The notes: generated by a model from the letters alone, not told the origin. Positions 1 through 8,424 are shown, numbered from the stretch's first letter. The stretch is DNA of 23,458 nt from JACMRI01 sp043778625 (GCA_043778625.1 JAYWFU010000063.1:1-23458); one strand, 5' to 3'. Numbers and translations: made by a program.

Positions 1-1547
1 GTGGCTAAATAATCGCCGTTATTAATAGCTATTATTGCCGAATAAGAGTACTTGCCGTCGTAGTCAATTTGTTTTAAACGGTAGTAATTATTGCTATTAT
101 TGCTTGGGTTATTATGCTTAAATTGATAGTTAGTAAGTACGTTAGAGGTACCCTTGCCATCTATTGTTCCAACCACATTAAACTCAGTACCGTTGGTGCT
201 GTGCTGTATTTCAAACAACTTATTATTGGTTTCGGTAGCAGTTACCCATTTAAGTTGATTACTGTTATCTGTGTTGCTCTCACCATAAAAATCAAGTAGC
301 TCAATAGGTAAGGTAGAGTGCGAATACACTGTAATACGCATGTGATCTACTTGTGCAGTGCCGTTTTGGATACGTGCCGAAATTACTGCTCCAAAGTTAG
401 CGTTGTTTATATCGGTGTCTAACCATGTTGTACCCCATAAATCAGTAGTACTAGGGGTAGGATAGTTAGCATAGGTGTCAACAGTGTTCCAAGCACTTGT
501 TACTAATGCTTTATTAGCGCCTACTACGCTACCCGCCTTAACTAATCGTACCTCACTATCAAGTTCGCGTGCCCTTAGTAAGTTAAAACATACTAATAAC
601 TGACGGTTAGGCGTGCCATTAAACGTACATTGAGGATTAACCGTAGTAGCTGTTAATGTTGGCAAATTACTAATTTGAAAACTCATACCTGAACCAGTAA
701 AAGAAGCGTTAGCATCGTACCTATCAATAACCTCAGTAAAACCTGACGCTGCATCAATTGTATAGGTATTAGTACCACCTACTGCAACCGCAGGTGTTGT
801 GTTACTACCACAAAAAACTGACGAAACCACCAAGCCACCAATAGCTGTACCTACCGCAGTAGTAAGCGTAACAGGGTTAGTGGAAGAGTTAGAACTATTA
901 ACTTGTATAGCACCAAACGAACTTATTTGATCCACGTTAGCAAACGTAGCACTCGAAAATGTTTCAATATTTTCGAGCGTAACTGCTAAGTCAAACGTGG
1001 GTACAAGCGTAGTTGAAGTTGCAGCAGTAATACCAGCCTCATTCAATCTCCAAACATCAGTCTTACCAATAAATGCAGTTCCCACTGTTTGTTGCGTATA
1101 ACGAGTCATAGCTTGTCCGCCATAGGTTAAGCTAGTTAGGGTACGAGACACTCCACCGCCATTTTCTTGGTTTACAATAACCATTAACATACGGTTAGTT
1201 CCTGCCGAAATAGTTTTGGTTAAACCTACCGTCCAATTATCTAACACAGCTACGTTAGCGGGCGAAAGCGATTTTTTTTCAACCCCTAATACTATACCAT
1301 CAATGCCACTGGGTATGGGTATAGCAAAACCAAAATTAGTAGCTTTTAAATAGTTTGAAATTCCTCTCGGAACAATTTGAGCGTAGGCGTCGTTAGTTGT
1401 AATAACATTGCCTGGGGTAGACCAAGGTAATGTGCCTACTGTGGCATCATTAACTATTGTAGTAGGCGAATTAGGGCCAAAGGTTTGTGCCAAACAAGTA
1501 GTAGTTACTAATAAAGCTGTGAAAGAGGTAATTATTATCGTTTTCAT
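1..1547 (-). CDS. Secreted T9SS-type surface protein, 3' end outside window (partial)
   Basis: The reading frame runs without a stop from an ATG at 1545-1547 to the left edge, 515 codons. It begins with a signal peptide (MKTIIITSFTALLVTTTCLAQ) and continues as a Thr/Asn/Ser-rich beta-type secreted protein with a segment reading VSRTLTSLTYGGQAMTR, typical of jelly-roll repeats in Bacteroidota exoproteins. From about residue 413 it has the linker seen just before type IX sorting domains: LPIELLDFYGE, then QLKWVTATETNN, FEIQHSTNG and YYRLKQIDYDGKYSYS. The sorting domain itself should lie just beyond the window. It is probably exported to the periplasm and then to the surface by T9SS. The ligand or function is unknown. 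It is separated from the upstream peptidase gene by a terminator. Confidence 0.85.
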   Translation of the reverse strand, partial: MKTIIITSFTALLVTTTCLAQTFGPNSPTTIVNDATVGTLPWSTPGNVITTNDAYAQIVPRGISNYLKATNFGFAIPIPSGIDGIVLGVEKKSLSPANVAVLDNWTVGLTKTISAGTNRMLMVIVNQENGGGVSRTLTSLTYGGQAMTRYTQQTVGTAFIGKTDVWRLNEAGITAATSTTLVPTFDLAVTLENIETFSSATFANVDQISSFGAIQVNSSNSSTNPVTLTTAVGTAIGGLVVSSVFCGSNTTPAVAVGGTNTYTIDAASGFTEVIDRYDANASFTGSGMSFQISNLPTLTATTVNPQCTFNGTPNRQLLVCFNLLRARELDSEVRLVKAGSVVGANKALVTSAWNTVDTYANYPTPSTTDLWGTTWLDTDINNANFGAVISARIQNGTAQVDHMRITVYSHSTLPIELLDFYGESNTDNSNQLKWVTATETNNKLFEIQHSTNGTEFNVVGTIDGKGTSNVLTNYQFKHNNPSNNSNNYYRLKQIDYDGKYSYSAIIAINNGDYLA

Positions 1548-1596
1548 TTTATTACATTTTTATGTTGAATAAAAGTAATAAAAAAAATATTACAAC

Positions 1597-1634
1597 AAAA
1601 CGGGTCTAATGAAATTAATCGTTAAACCCGTTTT
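1597..1634 (-). terminator. Rho-independent terminator after the M13 peptidase gene
   Basis: AAAACGGGT at 1597-1605 pairs perfectly with ACCCGTTTT at 1626-1634 across a 20-nt loop. Read on the minus strand, the stem is followed by a T-rich run (1581-1590). It lies 29 bases past the stop of the peptidase gene and before the start of the next minus-strand gene. Confidence 0.65.
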
Positions 1635-1662
1635 ACTAATCGATTTTATGCAATAAATACGC

Positions 1663-3684
1663 TTACCAAATTTCGCAGTTTTTGCCTGCTGGCGCTACCA
1701 TGTGCTGCCCGTCTTTACAACCAAAGGCTGCTTTAAACGCCTTGTTATTGCTTAGCGGAGCATTAACACGCTCGCGGCTTATTGGGTGTGAGTCGGTGTT
1801 TATTTGCAAGCGAACTGATTGCTCTAACTCGTTGCTACACCAGCCTTGCGCCCAGCCAATAAAAAAACGTTGCTCAGCTGTAAAACCATCTAATACTGCT
1901 GGTTCAGATTTGCCTTTTAACGAATTTTTGTAGGCTGCGTGAGCTATGGTTATACCACCTAAATCGGCAATACTTTCGCCTACTACTAACTCGCCGTTAA
2001 GGTGGGTGGTATCAATGGCTATAATGTTGTTAAACTGATTAATAACACATTTGCTTTTTTCGCTAAAGGTTACTAAATCCTTAGCTGCAAACCAATTATT
2101 GAGGTTTCCTTTTTCGTCGTATTGTGCACCTTGGTCGTCAAAACCGTGGGTCATTTCGTGACCTATAACCCCTCCAATTCCTCCGTAGTTTACGGCATCG
2201 TCGGCATTCATGTCAAAAAACGGGGGTTGTAATATTCCAGCAGGAAACACTATTTCGTTGTTCACTGGGTTATAATACGCATTAACGGTAGGTACTGTCA
2301 TTCCCCACTCACTTTTATCTACTGGTTTACCTATTTTGTTAAGATTACGGCGTGTTTCAAACGCAACGGCTTGGTTAAAATTATTCCAATACGAACCTCT
2401 GTTAATGTTTACCGTTGCGTAGCTTTTCCATTTGTCAGGGTAGCCAATTTTAGTGGTAAATGTGGCTAGTTTTTTTAATGCGTTTTTGCGTGTACTATCG
2501 CTCATCCAGCTTAGTTGCTTAATGTCATCGCCTAACGCAATTTTTAGGTTATTCACTAATTCTGTCATTTTAGTTTTAGCCATTGGCGGAAAATACTTAG
2601 CTACATACGCCTCACCTAGCGCATCGCCCAAAGCTCCGTCAGTAGCGCTAATTGCGGTTTTCCAACGTGGTTTCATTTTTTTGGTGCCTCGTAAAGTCTT
2701 CTCACTAAAATCAAAATTAGTTTGTACAAAATCTTTACTCAAGTAGTTAGCTGCCGCAGTAAGCAAGTTAAACTTCAACAACAATTTCATATCAGCCAAC
2801 GGTGTAGCGGTACTTACTTTATCCCACCCTATAAGGTAGTTAGGCGAGCCTACAATTATTTTTTTACCTGGTGCAATTTTTAAGGTTGCAAAATAAGTAG
2901 TCCAATTAAAATGTGGCGTAAGTTTTTGCAAGGCCGCAACACTATACACGTTGTACATGGTGGTAGGGTCGCGCTGTTCAACATTTCCTTTTGATACCTC
3001 AGCCAATTTAGTTTCTATTGCAATAATTGTAGCTGCGTGCGTGGTAGCATTGGCTTCGGTTTCGCCTACTAGCATAAATAATTTTACAATATAAGCTTTG
3101 TATGCCGCACGTATTTCTTCGCTTTTAGCATCTGTTTTTGAATAGTATTCTTTTTCAGGTAAGTTAAGTCCGTTTTGTGCAATGTTGCCAATGTTCATAC
3201 TGCTATTTTTTTGATCGGCATCTACATAAAAAGCAAAGGGCCAACTTTGGCCAGCAAGGTGCATTTTTGCTATATAACCATTGTATTCGTTAAGGTTTTT
3301 AATGGCATCAATTTTAGCTAAGTCGCCTTTAATTGGCGTGTAACCTTCAGCGTTTAGTTTGTTGGTATCCATTACGGTGTAGTAGTAATCAGCTAACTTT
3401 TGTGCATTACTACCTGCTACTTGCTTGCTTGCTAAGTAGCCATCGAGTATGCTTTTAAGCGCATCTTGGTTACGGTTTTGAATTATTGTAAACGAACCAT
3501 AGCGTGAGTACTCAGCAGGCACAGGGTTCTTGGCTTTCCAGCCTCCGTTCACAAATTGATAAAAATCGTCGCAGGGCGCACACTTACTATCAGAGTTTGC
3601 TTTGTCGTAGCCCCAAGTGCTTTGCGCTTGAGTGGTGTTAAGTGCTGTTAAAAGTGTAGCTGCACTAAATAGTTTTTTTAACAT
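1663..3684 (-). CDS. Exported M13-family zinc metalloendopeptidase (neprilysin/PepO-like)
   Basis: This is a 673-residue peptidase of the M13 family, which cleaves oligopeptides in the periplasm or at the cell surface. A signal peptide covers about residues 1-20 (MLKKLFSAATLLTALNTTQAQ). The peptidase M13 N-terminal domain fills roughly residues 30-420. The catalytic domain carries NAYYNPVNNEIVFPAGIL, the zinc motif HEMTH (His509, Glu510, His513) and GESIADLGG with the third ligand Glu570. The protein ends in CEIW, the conserved C-terminal Cys-x-x-Trp of the family. Length and motif order are those of a complete active enzyme. It is transcribed alone, with its own candidate promoter in the gap after the dehydrogenase gene and a terminator downstream. 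The natural substrate cannot be told from sequence. Confidence 0.95.
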   Translation of the reverse strand: MLKKLFSAATLLTALNTTQAQSTWGYDKANSDSKCAPCDDFYQFVNGGWKAKNPVPAEYSRYGSFTIIQNRNQDALKSILDGYLASKQVAGSNAQKLADYYYTVMDTNKLNAEGYTPIKGDLAKIDAIKNLNEYNGYIAKMHLAGQSWPFAFYVDADQKNSSMNIGNIAQNGLNLPEKEYYSKTDAKSEEIRAAYKAYIVKLFMLVGETEANATTHAATIIAIETKLAEVSKGNVEQRDPTTMYNVYSVAALQKLTPHFNWTTYFATLKIAPGKKIIVGSPNYLIGWDKVSTATPLADMKLLLKFNLLTAAANYLSKDFVQTNFDFSEKTLRGTKKMKPRWKTAISATDGALGDALGEAYVAKYFPPMAKTKMTELVNNLKIALGDDIKQLSWMSDSTRKNALKKLATFTTKIGYPDKWKSYATVNINRGSYWNNFNQAVAFETRRNLNKIGKPVDKSEWGMTVPTVNAYYNPVNNEIVFPAGILQPPFFDMNADDAVNYGGIGGVIGHEMTHGFDDQGAQYDEKGNLNNWFAAKDLVTFSEKSKCVINQFNNIIAIDTTHLNGELVVGESIADLGGITIAHAAYKNSLKGKSEPAVLDGFTAEQRFFIGWAQGWCSNELEQSVRLQINTDSHPISRERVNAPLSNNKAFKAAFGCKDGQHMVAPAGKNCEIW

Positions 3685-3724
3685 TATAGTTGGTTTTTAG
3701 TTCTATTGATTTTTTTAGTTGATG

Positions 3725-3732
3725 CAAAAATA
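3725..3732 (-). promoter_or_regulatory. Candidate Bacteroidota -7 box for the M13 peptidase gene
   Basis: On the minus strand 3732-3725 reads TATTTTTG, an exact match to the Bacteroidota primary sigma -7 consensus TAnnTTTG. It lies 40 bases upstream of the ATG at 3684 and just after the stop of the dehydrogenase gene. No clear -33 TTG was found, so this is a weak call. Confidence 0.35.
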
Positions 3733-5025
3733 TTATAAACTCCAGTAGGTTAAATTTTTAATAGTGTGGCGGTACATTCCTTTTAAATCAATTAACACAC
3801 CGTTGTCGGTCATTAAGTTGGTAAAATAATTTTCGTCCAACGTTTTGTATTGTTTGTGGTTAACGGCCACAATAATAGCTTCATATTTTTTTGTAGCATT
3901 TATGGTGGATAATCCAAAACCATATTCGTGCATTAGTTCCGTACTATCAGCGTGTGGGTCCACCACCTCTACATTTACACTGTACGATTTTAGCTCCTTA
4001 ATAATGTCGGCCACTTTACTATTGCGTATATCGCTTACATCTTCTTTAAAAGTTGCACCCATTACAAGTACGGTGCTGTCTTGCAGGTTTTTGCGAGCGG
4101 CAATCATTTTCTTTACACAATTTTTGGCTACGTAACCACCCATACTATCGTTAATAAAACGACCGCTGTTAATGATGCGTGCATGGTAACCCAATGACTC
4201 TGCCTTGTACGTTAGGTAGTAGGGGTCTACCCCTATGCAATGCCCGCCCACCAAGCCTGGCGAAAATTTTAAGAAATTCCATTTAGTACCCGCGGCTTCC
4301 AATACCTCGTAAGTATTAATACCCATGCGACTAAATATAATGGATAGTTCATTCATTAACGCAATGTTTACATCACGCTGCGTGTTTTCAATAATTTTAG
4401 CAGCTTCGGCTACTTTAATGCTACTTGCCCGATGCACACCCGGTTCTACAATAATTTCGTAGGTTTTGGCTATTACTTCCAAACTTTCGGCATCGCCACC
4501 CGAAACTATTTTTAATATTTTGGTAATGGTATGTTCTTTATCTCCCGGATTAATACGCTCAGGCGAATAGCCTACTTTAAAATCTATATTATATTTTAAG
4601 CCCGAAATTTCCTCTAACACGGGTATGCAATCTTCCTCAGTACAGCCAGGGTACACGGTAGATTCGTATACCACATAATCGCCTTTTTTTAATGCCTTGG
4701 CTACGCTACGTGATGCACCCAGTAGGGGTTTGAGGTCTGGTAGGTTATATTCGTTAATAGGCGTAGGTACAGCTACTATAAAAAAATTGGCTTTGCGAAG
4801 TACATCTATTGAAGTAGTAAATTCAATATCACAGCCCTCAAAATTATCAGCAGATAATTCTTGCGATGGATCAATATTGTTACGCATCATCTCTACACGC
4901 TCCTCGTTAATATCAAAACCTATTACTTTCGTTTTACGTGCAAATGCTAGTGCTATAGGCAGGCCTACATAACCTAGGCCTATTACGGCTATGGTGGCTT
5001 CTTTGTTTAAAATTTTGTTTATCAT
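3733..5025 (-). CDS. Nucleotide sugar dehydrogenase (UDP-GlcNAc/GalNAc 6-dehydrogenase type, TviB/WbpO-like)
   Basis: The protein has 430 residues. It oxidises the C6 hydroxyl of a UDP-sugar to a carboxylate with two NAD+, in the cytoplasm, supplying uronic acids for surface polysaccharides. The N-terminal NAD-binding Rossmann motif is GLGYVG (16-21). The central dimerisation helix and the catalytic-cysteine motif GGHCIGVDPYYLT (Cys263) follow. The C-terminal UDP-binding domain has VLVMGATFKEDVSDIRNSK. ESTVYPGCTEE and SPERINPGDKEH are typical of the TviB/WbpO branch rather than UDP-glucose dehydrogenase, so the substrate is probably UDP-HexNAc (inference). No glycosyltransferases adjoin it. 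Its ATG and 5' leader lie inside the left copy of a 48-bp direct repeat, the other copy of which precedes the neighbouring ATPase gene. Confidence 0.93.
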   Translation of the reverse strand: MINKILNKEATIAVIGLGYVGLPIALAFARKTKVIGFDINEERVEMMRNNIDPSQELSADNFEGCDIEFTTSIDVLRKANFFIVAVPTPINEYNLPDLKPLLGASRSVAKALKKGDYVVYESTVYPGCTEEDCIPVLEEISGLKYNIDFKVGYSPERINPGDKEHTITKILKIVSGGDAESLEVIAKTYEIIVEPGVHRASSIKVAEAAKIIENTQRDVNIALMNELSIIFSRMGINTYEVLEAAGTKWNFLKFSPGLVGGHCIGVDPYYLTYKAESLGYHARIINSGRFINDSMGGYVAKNCVKKMIAARKNLQDSTVLVMGATFKEDVSDIRNSKVADIIKELKSYSVNVEVVDPHADSTELMHEYGFGLSTINATKKYEAIIVAVNHKQYKTLDENYFTNLMTDNGVLIDLKGMYRHTIKNLTYWSL

Positions 5026-5066
5026 TTATGTACTATAATATTTTGGGTTAAAAATATGATTTTAAA
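5019..5066. repeat. 48-bp direct repeat, copy A
   Basis: Identical over 48 bases to 6655-6702. It contains the first seven bases of the dehydrogenase gene (ATGATAA on the minus strand), its whole 5' leader, and the stop codon of the nuclease-like gene at its right end (5062-5064). The match stops at 5018 (t against g) and at 5067 (c against t). Confidence 0.97.
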
Positions 5067-5595
5067 CAATCCAGTGTGTCGTTTTGTTTTTTACCGCACT
5101 ATCGTAATTAATAACAGTAACTGAACTTATACTAAATATGTTTAGTATTGGTTGTAATTTTTGTCTTAGTTTATCTTGCATAATACCTAGGTACTCGGCC
5201 TGCTCTGGTTTTATTTTTACAACATGACTCACATTTATTTTAGTGTTATTATTAGGTAATAGGTTATTCATACAAGTTTGGGTATTACTTCTATTTTGAG
5301 TAACCATACAAACTGCATGTAATGTTTTTTTCTCTAAATCAGATATCCATTTATTTACTAAGTCCTCTTTTTCTAAATCTTGATTATAATACTTATCATT
5401 TTCGGTATTATAAAATGCTTTTAATTCAATTAAATGAAGTGTGTCATTTTTCACATCAAACCAACACACATCTACTTCTTTTACTCCTAGCTGTTTAAGA
5501 GATTCGTAAGATTTGCAATTACCACTTCCAAATCGAAAAAAATTATTATCTGGAAACTGAACTTTTACTCCATTCTCTTCAATTAGTTCACTCAT
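5062..5595 (-). CDS. Small PD-(D/E)XK nuclease-like protein paired with an ATPase
   Basis: The product has 177 residues and belongs to no family I can name. Residues 31-59 show the spacing of a restriction-endonuclease-like core: Glu31 in a helix, Asp42 in KEVDVCWFD, then Glu57-x-Lys59 in LHLIELKAF. This suggests a metal-dependent DNA or RNA nuclease, but that is inferred from motif spacing only. The remainder is a charged helical region without membrane segments or a signal peptide, so the protein is cytoplasmic. The gene begins 4 bases after the stop of the ATPase gene and is almost certainly co-translated with it. Its stop codon lies inside repeat copy A. The DNA looks AT-richer than the surroundings (one sampled line is about 28% GC). 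The pair resembles two-gene ATPase-nuclease defence modules; alternatively it could be an uncharacterised DNA-repair pair. Confidence 0.8.
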   Translation of the reverse strand: MSELIEENGVKVQFPDNNFFRFGSGNCKSYESLKQLGVKEVDVCWFDVKNDTLHLIELKAFYNTENDKYYNQDLEKEDLVNKWISDLEKKTLHAVCMVTQNRSNTQTCMNNLLPNNNTKINVSHVVKIKPEQAEYLGIMQDKLRQKLQPILNIFSISSVTVINYDSAVKNKTTHWIV

Positions 5596-5599
5596 AATT

Positions 5600-6661
5600 T
5601 TAGAGAGATAGCTTTAAATCTTCGTTATACATAGCTAAGGTTTCGTCAACAATGGCATTTGCAGGCAAAATACCATCTATTAAATTATGAAAAGAATTAG
5701 TTACCATTTTACCTTTTTCTTTTTCTAAACTCCAACAACTTATATTTAGTTTGTCTTTTTTAGCGTGAATAGCCATTTGCTTAATTACAAAATAACTATG
5801 TGTGGCAATAAAAATTTGCACGCCAGCATTACTCATTGCTATTAGCATTTCCACCATTTTACGTATAGCGTTAGGGTGTAATGCCGTTTCGGGTTCGTCC
5901 ATAAATAAAATAGTGCCTTTACCTATTTGCCTATTGCCAATTAATGTAGTGAGGATTCCTATTTTTTTAATTCCCTCTGCCGTTTGGTGCATCGAAAACT
6001 CTTGCTTTCCTTTTTTGTACACAAAAGACTTGCCCTCCACTCGAGATTGTTCTATTTTACCTTCAAATAAATTTTCTAATATTTGATTTACTTTTTTTAA
6101 TTCCGTAGCTATTTTTCCCTGTGTAGTTGATACATCTAAAGCTTGTATTAAATCCAAGTAAGTGTCGTCAAACCCTCTTTGATGATGAATCTCTCTAAGA
6201 TTTCTTATATCTTTAAATGCAGTGAGTACTTCTTTAGCTGGTATAAATACTGCTTTAAGAGAGTCCTCGGGTAAAACACGAGGACTGTCAGAACCTGAAG
6301 TAATTGTATTTTCGGTTCTATCTCCAAACTGAAATTCAATTGGTTCATCATAATTAGCATTGTTCTTTGATCCAATTCGTAATGCAACTTCTAATTTTTC
6401 ATTACTTCCGCGTTGTGTTAAATCTCCTAATTTATCAACCATAAAAGTACTGTCTAACTTTTCTGAAAGTTCTTTTCTAAAAGATACTTTTTTTTCTTTT
6501 ATGCTATGTACCTCCAAGCTTTTTACGGTAGCGTACAATAATTTTAAAAGTCCAGTTTTTCCACTATCATTTTTTCCTACAATTATATTTATTGCAGGAA
6601 CATTTTTCAAATTAAGCTCGGTATGAGCCATGAAGTTTTTAACTTTAATTGATGTTATCAT
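5600..6661 (-). CDS. ABC-type AAA ATPase (AAA_15/AAA_21, OLD/RecF-like)
   Basis: The 353-residue ATPase has an SMC/RecF-like head and no long coiled coil. Walker A is GKNDSGKT (29-36). A signature-like TAEGIKK lies near residue 230. Walker B is ILFMDEPETALHP with Asp255-Glu256, and the switch histidine is His288 in IFIATHSYF. Such heads dimerise on ATP and gate a partner nuclease in systems such as Septu and the OLD family. Here the partner is presumably the gene 4 bases downstream. There is no TOPRIM domain, unlike true OLD nucleases, and the partner is neither HNH (PtuB) nor RloB-like. The start codon and the next four bases lie within repeat copy B, so the gene uses the same leader as the dehydrogenase. 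ATP-driven sensing is inferred; the trigger is unknown. Confidence 0.9.
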   Translation of the reverse strand: MITSIKVKNFMAHTELNLKNVPAINIIVGKNDSGKTGLLKLLYATVKSLEVHSIKEKKVSFRKELSEKLDSTFMVDKLGDLTQRGSNEKLEVALRIGSKNNANYDEPIEFQFGDRTENTITSGSDSPRVLPEDSLKAVFIPAKEVLTAFKDIRNLREIHHQRGFDDTYLDLIQALDVSTTQGKIATELKKVNQILENLFEGKIEQSRVEGKSFVYKKGKQEFSMHQTAEGIKKIGILTTLIGNRQIGKGTILFMDEPETALHPNAIRKMVEMLIAMSNAGVQIFIATHSYFVIKQMAIHAKKDKLNISCWSLEKEKGKMVTNSFHNLIDGILPANAIVDETLAMYNEDLKLSL

Positions 6662-6702
6662 TTATGTACTATAATATTTTGGGTTAAAAATATGATTTTA
6701 AA
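6655..6702. repeat. 48-bp direct repeat, copy B
   Basis: Identical to 5019-5066 at an offset of 1636 bases. It contains the first seven bases of the ATPase gene and all of its likely 5' leader. The flank beyond it (6703-6728) leads to the PAP2 stop and is not repeated at copy A. Confidence 0.97.
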
Positions 6703-6728
6703 TTGTATTTAATTTACATTTTATACCA

Positions 6729-7289
6729 TTAATAACTTACCCAACGCCTATACTTAGCAAGAGTAATAATTGTACCACTAACCAAAGCACCTACAATCCA
6801 TCCTCCTAATACATCTAACGGATAGTGTACCCCTAAATAAATGCGCGAATAGGCGGTAACAGCTACGTACAAAACACATAGGCTAACAAGTAAATAATTG
6901 TTTTTTAATACTAAAATTGAGCTTACCAATAGCACCATGCTATTAGCTGCGTGGCTACTTACAAAACCGTACAAGCCACCAACGTAATTATGCACAACGT
7001 GCACTTGCCCACTAAGTAAGGAGTTATGTGTGGGGCGCAAGCGTGCTACTAAAGGTTTTAGTACGCCTGAAGCCAACACATCGGCACAACCCACACACAC
7101 CATTATTAGTGCAATATAAAGTAACACTTGGGTAGTGGTGCGGGTAGTACTAAGTTGATAAATAAAATAAACGTACAGCGGCAACCAGCACCACCATTGG
7201 CTTGCGTACCACAGTACCACATCTAATAGCGAGTGGTGGTGCTGATTAATGTACAGCAGTAATTCAGTATCAAAGGCTGGCCAATACAA
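6729..7289 (-). CDS. PAP2-family membrane phosphatase (undecaprenyl-PP or lipid phosphate phosphatase)
   Basis: This 186-residue integral membrane protein has about five to six helices. It carries the three PAP2 signatures: K-x6-RP as KPLVARLRP (Lys78, Arg85), SSH with His113 in place of the usual PSGH, and SRIYLGVHYPLDV with Arg149, His155 and Asp159. The family hydrolyses lipid phosphates facing the periplasm; recycling of undecaprenyl pyrophosphate is likely but not proven. There is no ATG at the amino end. The frame opens after the ObgE stop codon (7305-7307) with codons TAT AAT TCC ATT ATA TTG, so TTG at 7287-7289 is the best start, 15 bases after that stop. Translation is probably coupled to obgE. 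An AAAGAG at the end of obgE might serve as a weak ribosome-binding site. Confidence 0.88.
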   Translation of the reverse strand: MYWPAFDTELLLYINQHHHSLLDVVLWYASQWWCWLPLYVYFIYQLSTTRTTTQVLLYIALIMVCVGCADVLASGVLKPLVARLRPTHNSLLSGQVHVVHNYVGGLYGFVSSHAANSMVLLVSSILVLKNNYLLVSLCVLYVAVTAYSRIYLGVHYPLDVLGGWIVGALVSGTIITLAKYRRWVSY

Positions 7290-7304
7290 TATAATGGAAT
7301 TATA

Positions 7305-8303
7305 TTACTCTTTGTTAAGCGTATTCCAAATTAAATCTTTGAGTTGTGGTAAACCCTTACCCGTGTGCGACGATATAAACACTACAGGCACACCACGAGG
7401 CAAGTCCGATTTTTTAATCATTGCCTCCAACTCATCGTCAATGGTGTCGCACTTAGTTATGGCTAATATGCGTTGCTTATCTAACAGTTCTTTATTGTAT
7501 TTTTTGAGCTCGTTTACCAATATTTTGTATTCTGCTTTTATACTTTTGGCTTCTGCCGAAACCATAAATAATAATGCCGAATTACGCTCAATATGGCGTA
7601 AAAAACGTATTCCAAGCCCTTTACCCTCGCTTGCTCCTTCAATAATACCAGGAATGTCAGCTACTACAAATGAACGATAATCACGATAGTTTACAATGCC
7701 CAAATTAGGTACAAGGGTAGTAAATGCGTAGTTGGCTATTTCGGGTTTAGCGGCTGATATTTTACTGAGCAAAGTTGATTTACCAGCATTAGGAAAGCCC
7801 ACTAAACCAATATCTGCTAATACTTTTAGTTCTAGTATATTCCAATCTTCACGCCCTGCTTCGCCTGGTTGCGAAAACTTGGGCGTTTGCATTGTTGATG
7901 ATTTAAAGTTACTGTTACCCAAGCCACCTCGGCCACCTGGAGTTATTATAAACTCTTGTCCGTCCTCGGTTATTTCGCAAATAATTTCGTTGGTTTCGTA
8001 ATCGCGGGCTATAGTACCTAGTGGTACTTCAAGCAATTGGTTGCTTCCTTCGCGCCCTGTTTTGTTCATACCCTTGCCATTAATACCATCTTCGGCAATA
8101 ATATGCTTGCGATATTTAAGGTGTATTAATGTCCACAATTGTTTGTTTCCCTTAATTATTATGTGACCTCCACGCCCACCATCGCCACCATCGGGGCCAC
8201 CCTTAGCGGTTAATTTATCTCTATAAAAGTGCGTAGAGCCTGAACCGCCTCTTCCTGAGCGGCAGCATATTTTAACGTAATCAACAAAGTTGCTATCTGA
8301 CAT
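7305..8303 (-). CDS. obgE: GTPase ObgE/CgtA
   Basis: Obg is an essential GTPase that binds the 50S ribosomal subunit and links ribosome assembly to stress responses. With the start at Met 8303 the protein has 332 residues and begins MSDSNFVDYVKICC, as Bacteroidota Obg proteins do. An in-frame ATG at 8330 would add nine residues of no Obg character. The glycine-rich Obg domain is about 4-158 (GGPDGGDGGRGG and TPGGRGGLGN). The G domain has G1 GFPNAGKS (169-176), G2 in NYAFTTL, G3 DIPG (216-219) and G4 TKCD (283-286, a variant of NKxD). The C-terminal OCT domain is absent, as in many members of the phylum. The PAP2 gene follows in the same frame after 15 bases. It is divergent from the rluF-like gene. 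Confidence 0.96.
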   Translation of the reverse strand: MSDSNFVDYVKICCRSGRGGSGSTHFYRDKLTAKGGPDGGDGGRGGHIIIKGNKQLWTLIHLKYRKHIIAEDGINGKGMNKTGREGSNQLLEVPLGTIARDYETNEIICEITEDGQEFIITPGGRGGLGNSNFKSSTMQTPKFSQPGEAGREDWNILELKVLADIGLVGFPNAGKSTLLSKISAAKPEIANYAFTTLVPNLGIVNYRDYRSFVVADIPGIIEGASEGKGLGIRFLRHIERNSALLFMVSAEAKSIKAEYKILVNELKKYNKELLDKQRILAITKCDTIDDELEAMIKKSDLPRGVPVVFISSHTGKGLPQLKDLIWNTLNKE

Positions 8304-8424
8304 AGGTGCGAAATTAATGCTTAAAAACACATTAGCACTACTATTGCAAAAAATAGTTGTAATTAATTAAAATAGGTGCCCGCAACATAACTAAACATTG
8401 CCCAAGTTACTGGTGTTTTATTAC

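Larger units (their letters stand above)
5067..6702 (-). other. Candidate inserted ATPase-nuclease cassette bounded by direct repeats
   Basis: The 1636-bp unit (insert plus one repeat copy) contains only the ATPase and nuclease-like genes. Removing it leaves the dehydrogenase leader joined to the PAP2 3' flank as a 67-bp gap (5026-5066 plus 6703-6728). Lower GC and the repeat geometry support acquisition as a block. No integrase or transposase is present inside it. Confidence 0.6.

Noticed and set aside
114..299. Plus-strand 61-codon frame at the left end
   Set aside because: It lies antisense within the T9SS-type protein frame, which has clear protein character on the minus strand.
7249..7680. 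143-codon plus-strand frame antisense to obgE
   Set aside because: It is the reverse of a well-conserved GTPase gene, and its translation has no domain character.
8304..8330. Nine-residue longer ObgE start
   Set aside because: The conserved Bacteroidota start SNFVDYVKI follows the ATG at 8303; the extra residues have no Obg character.
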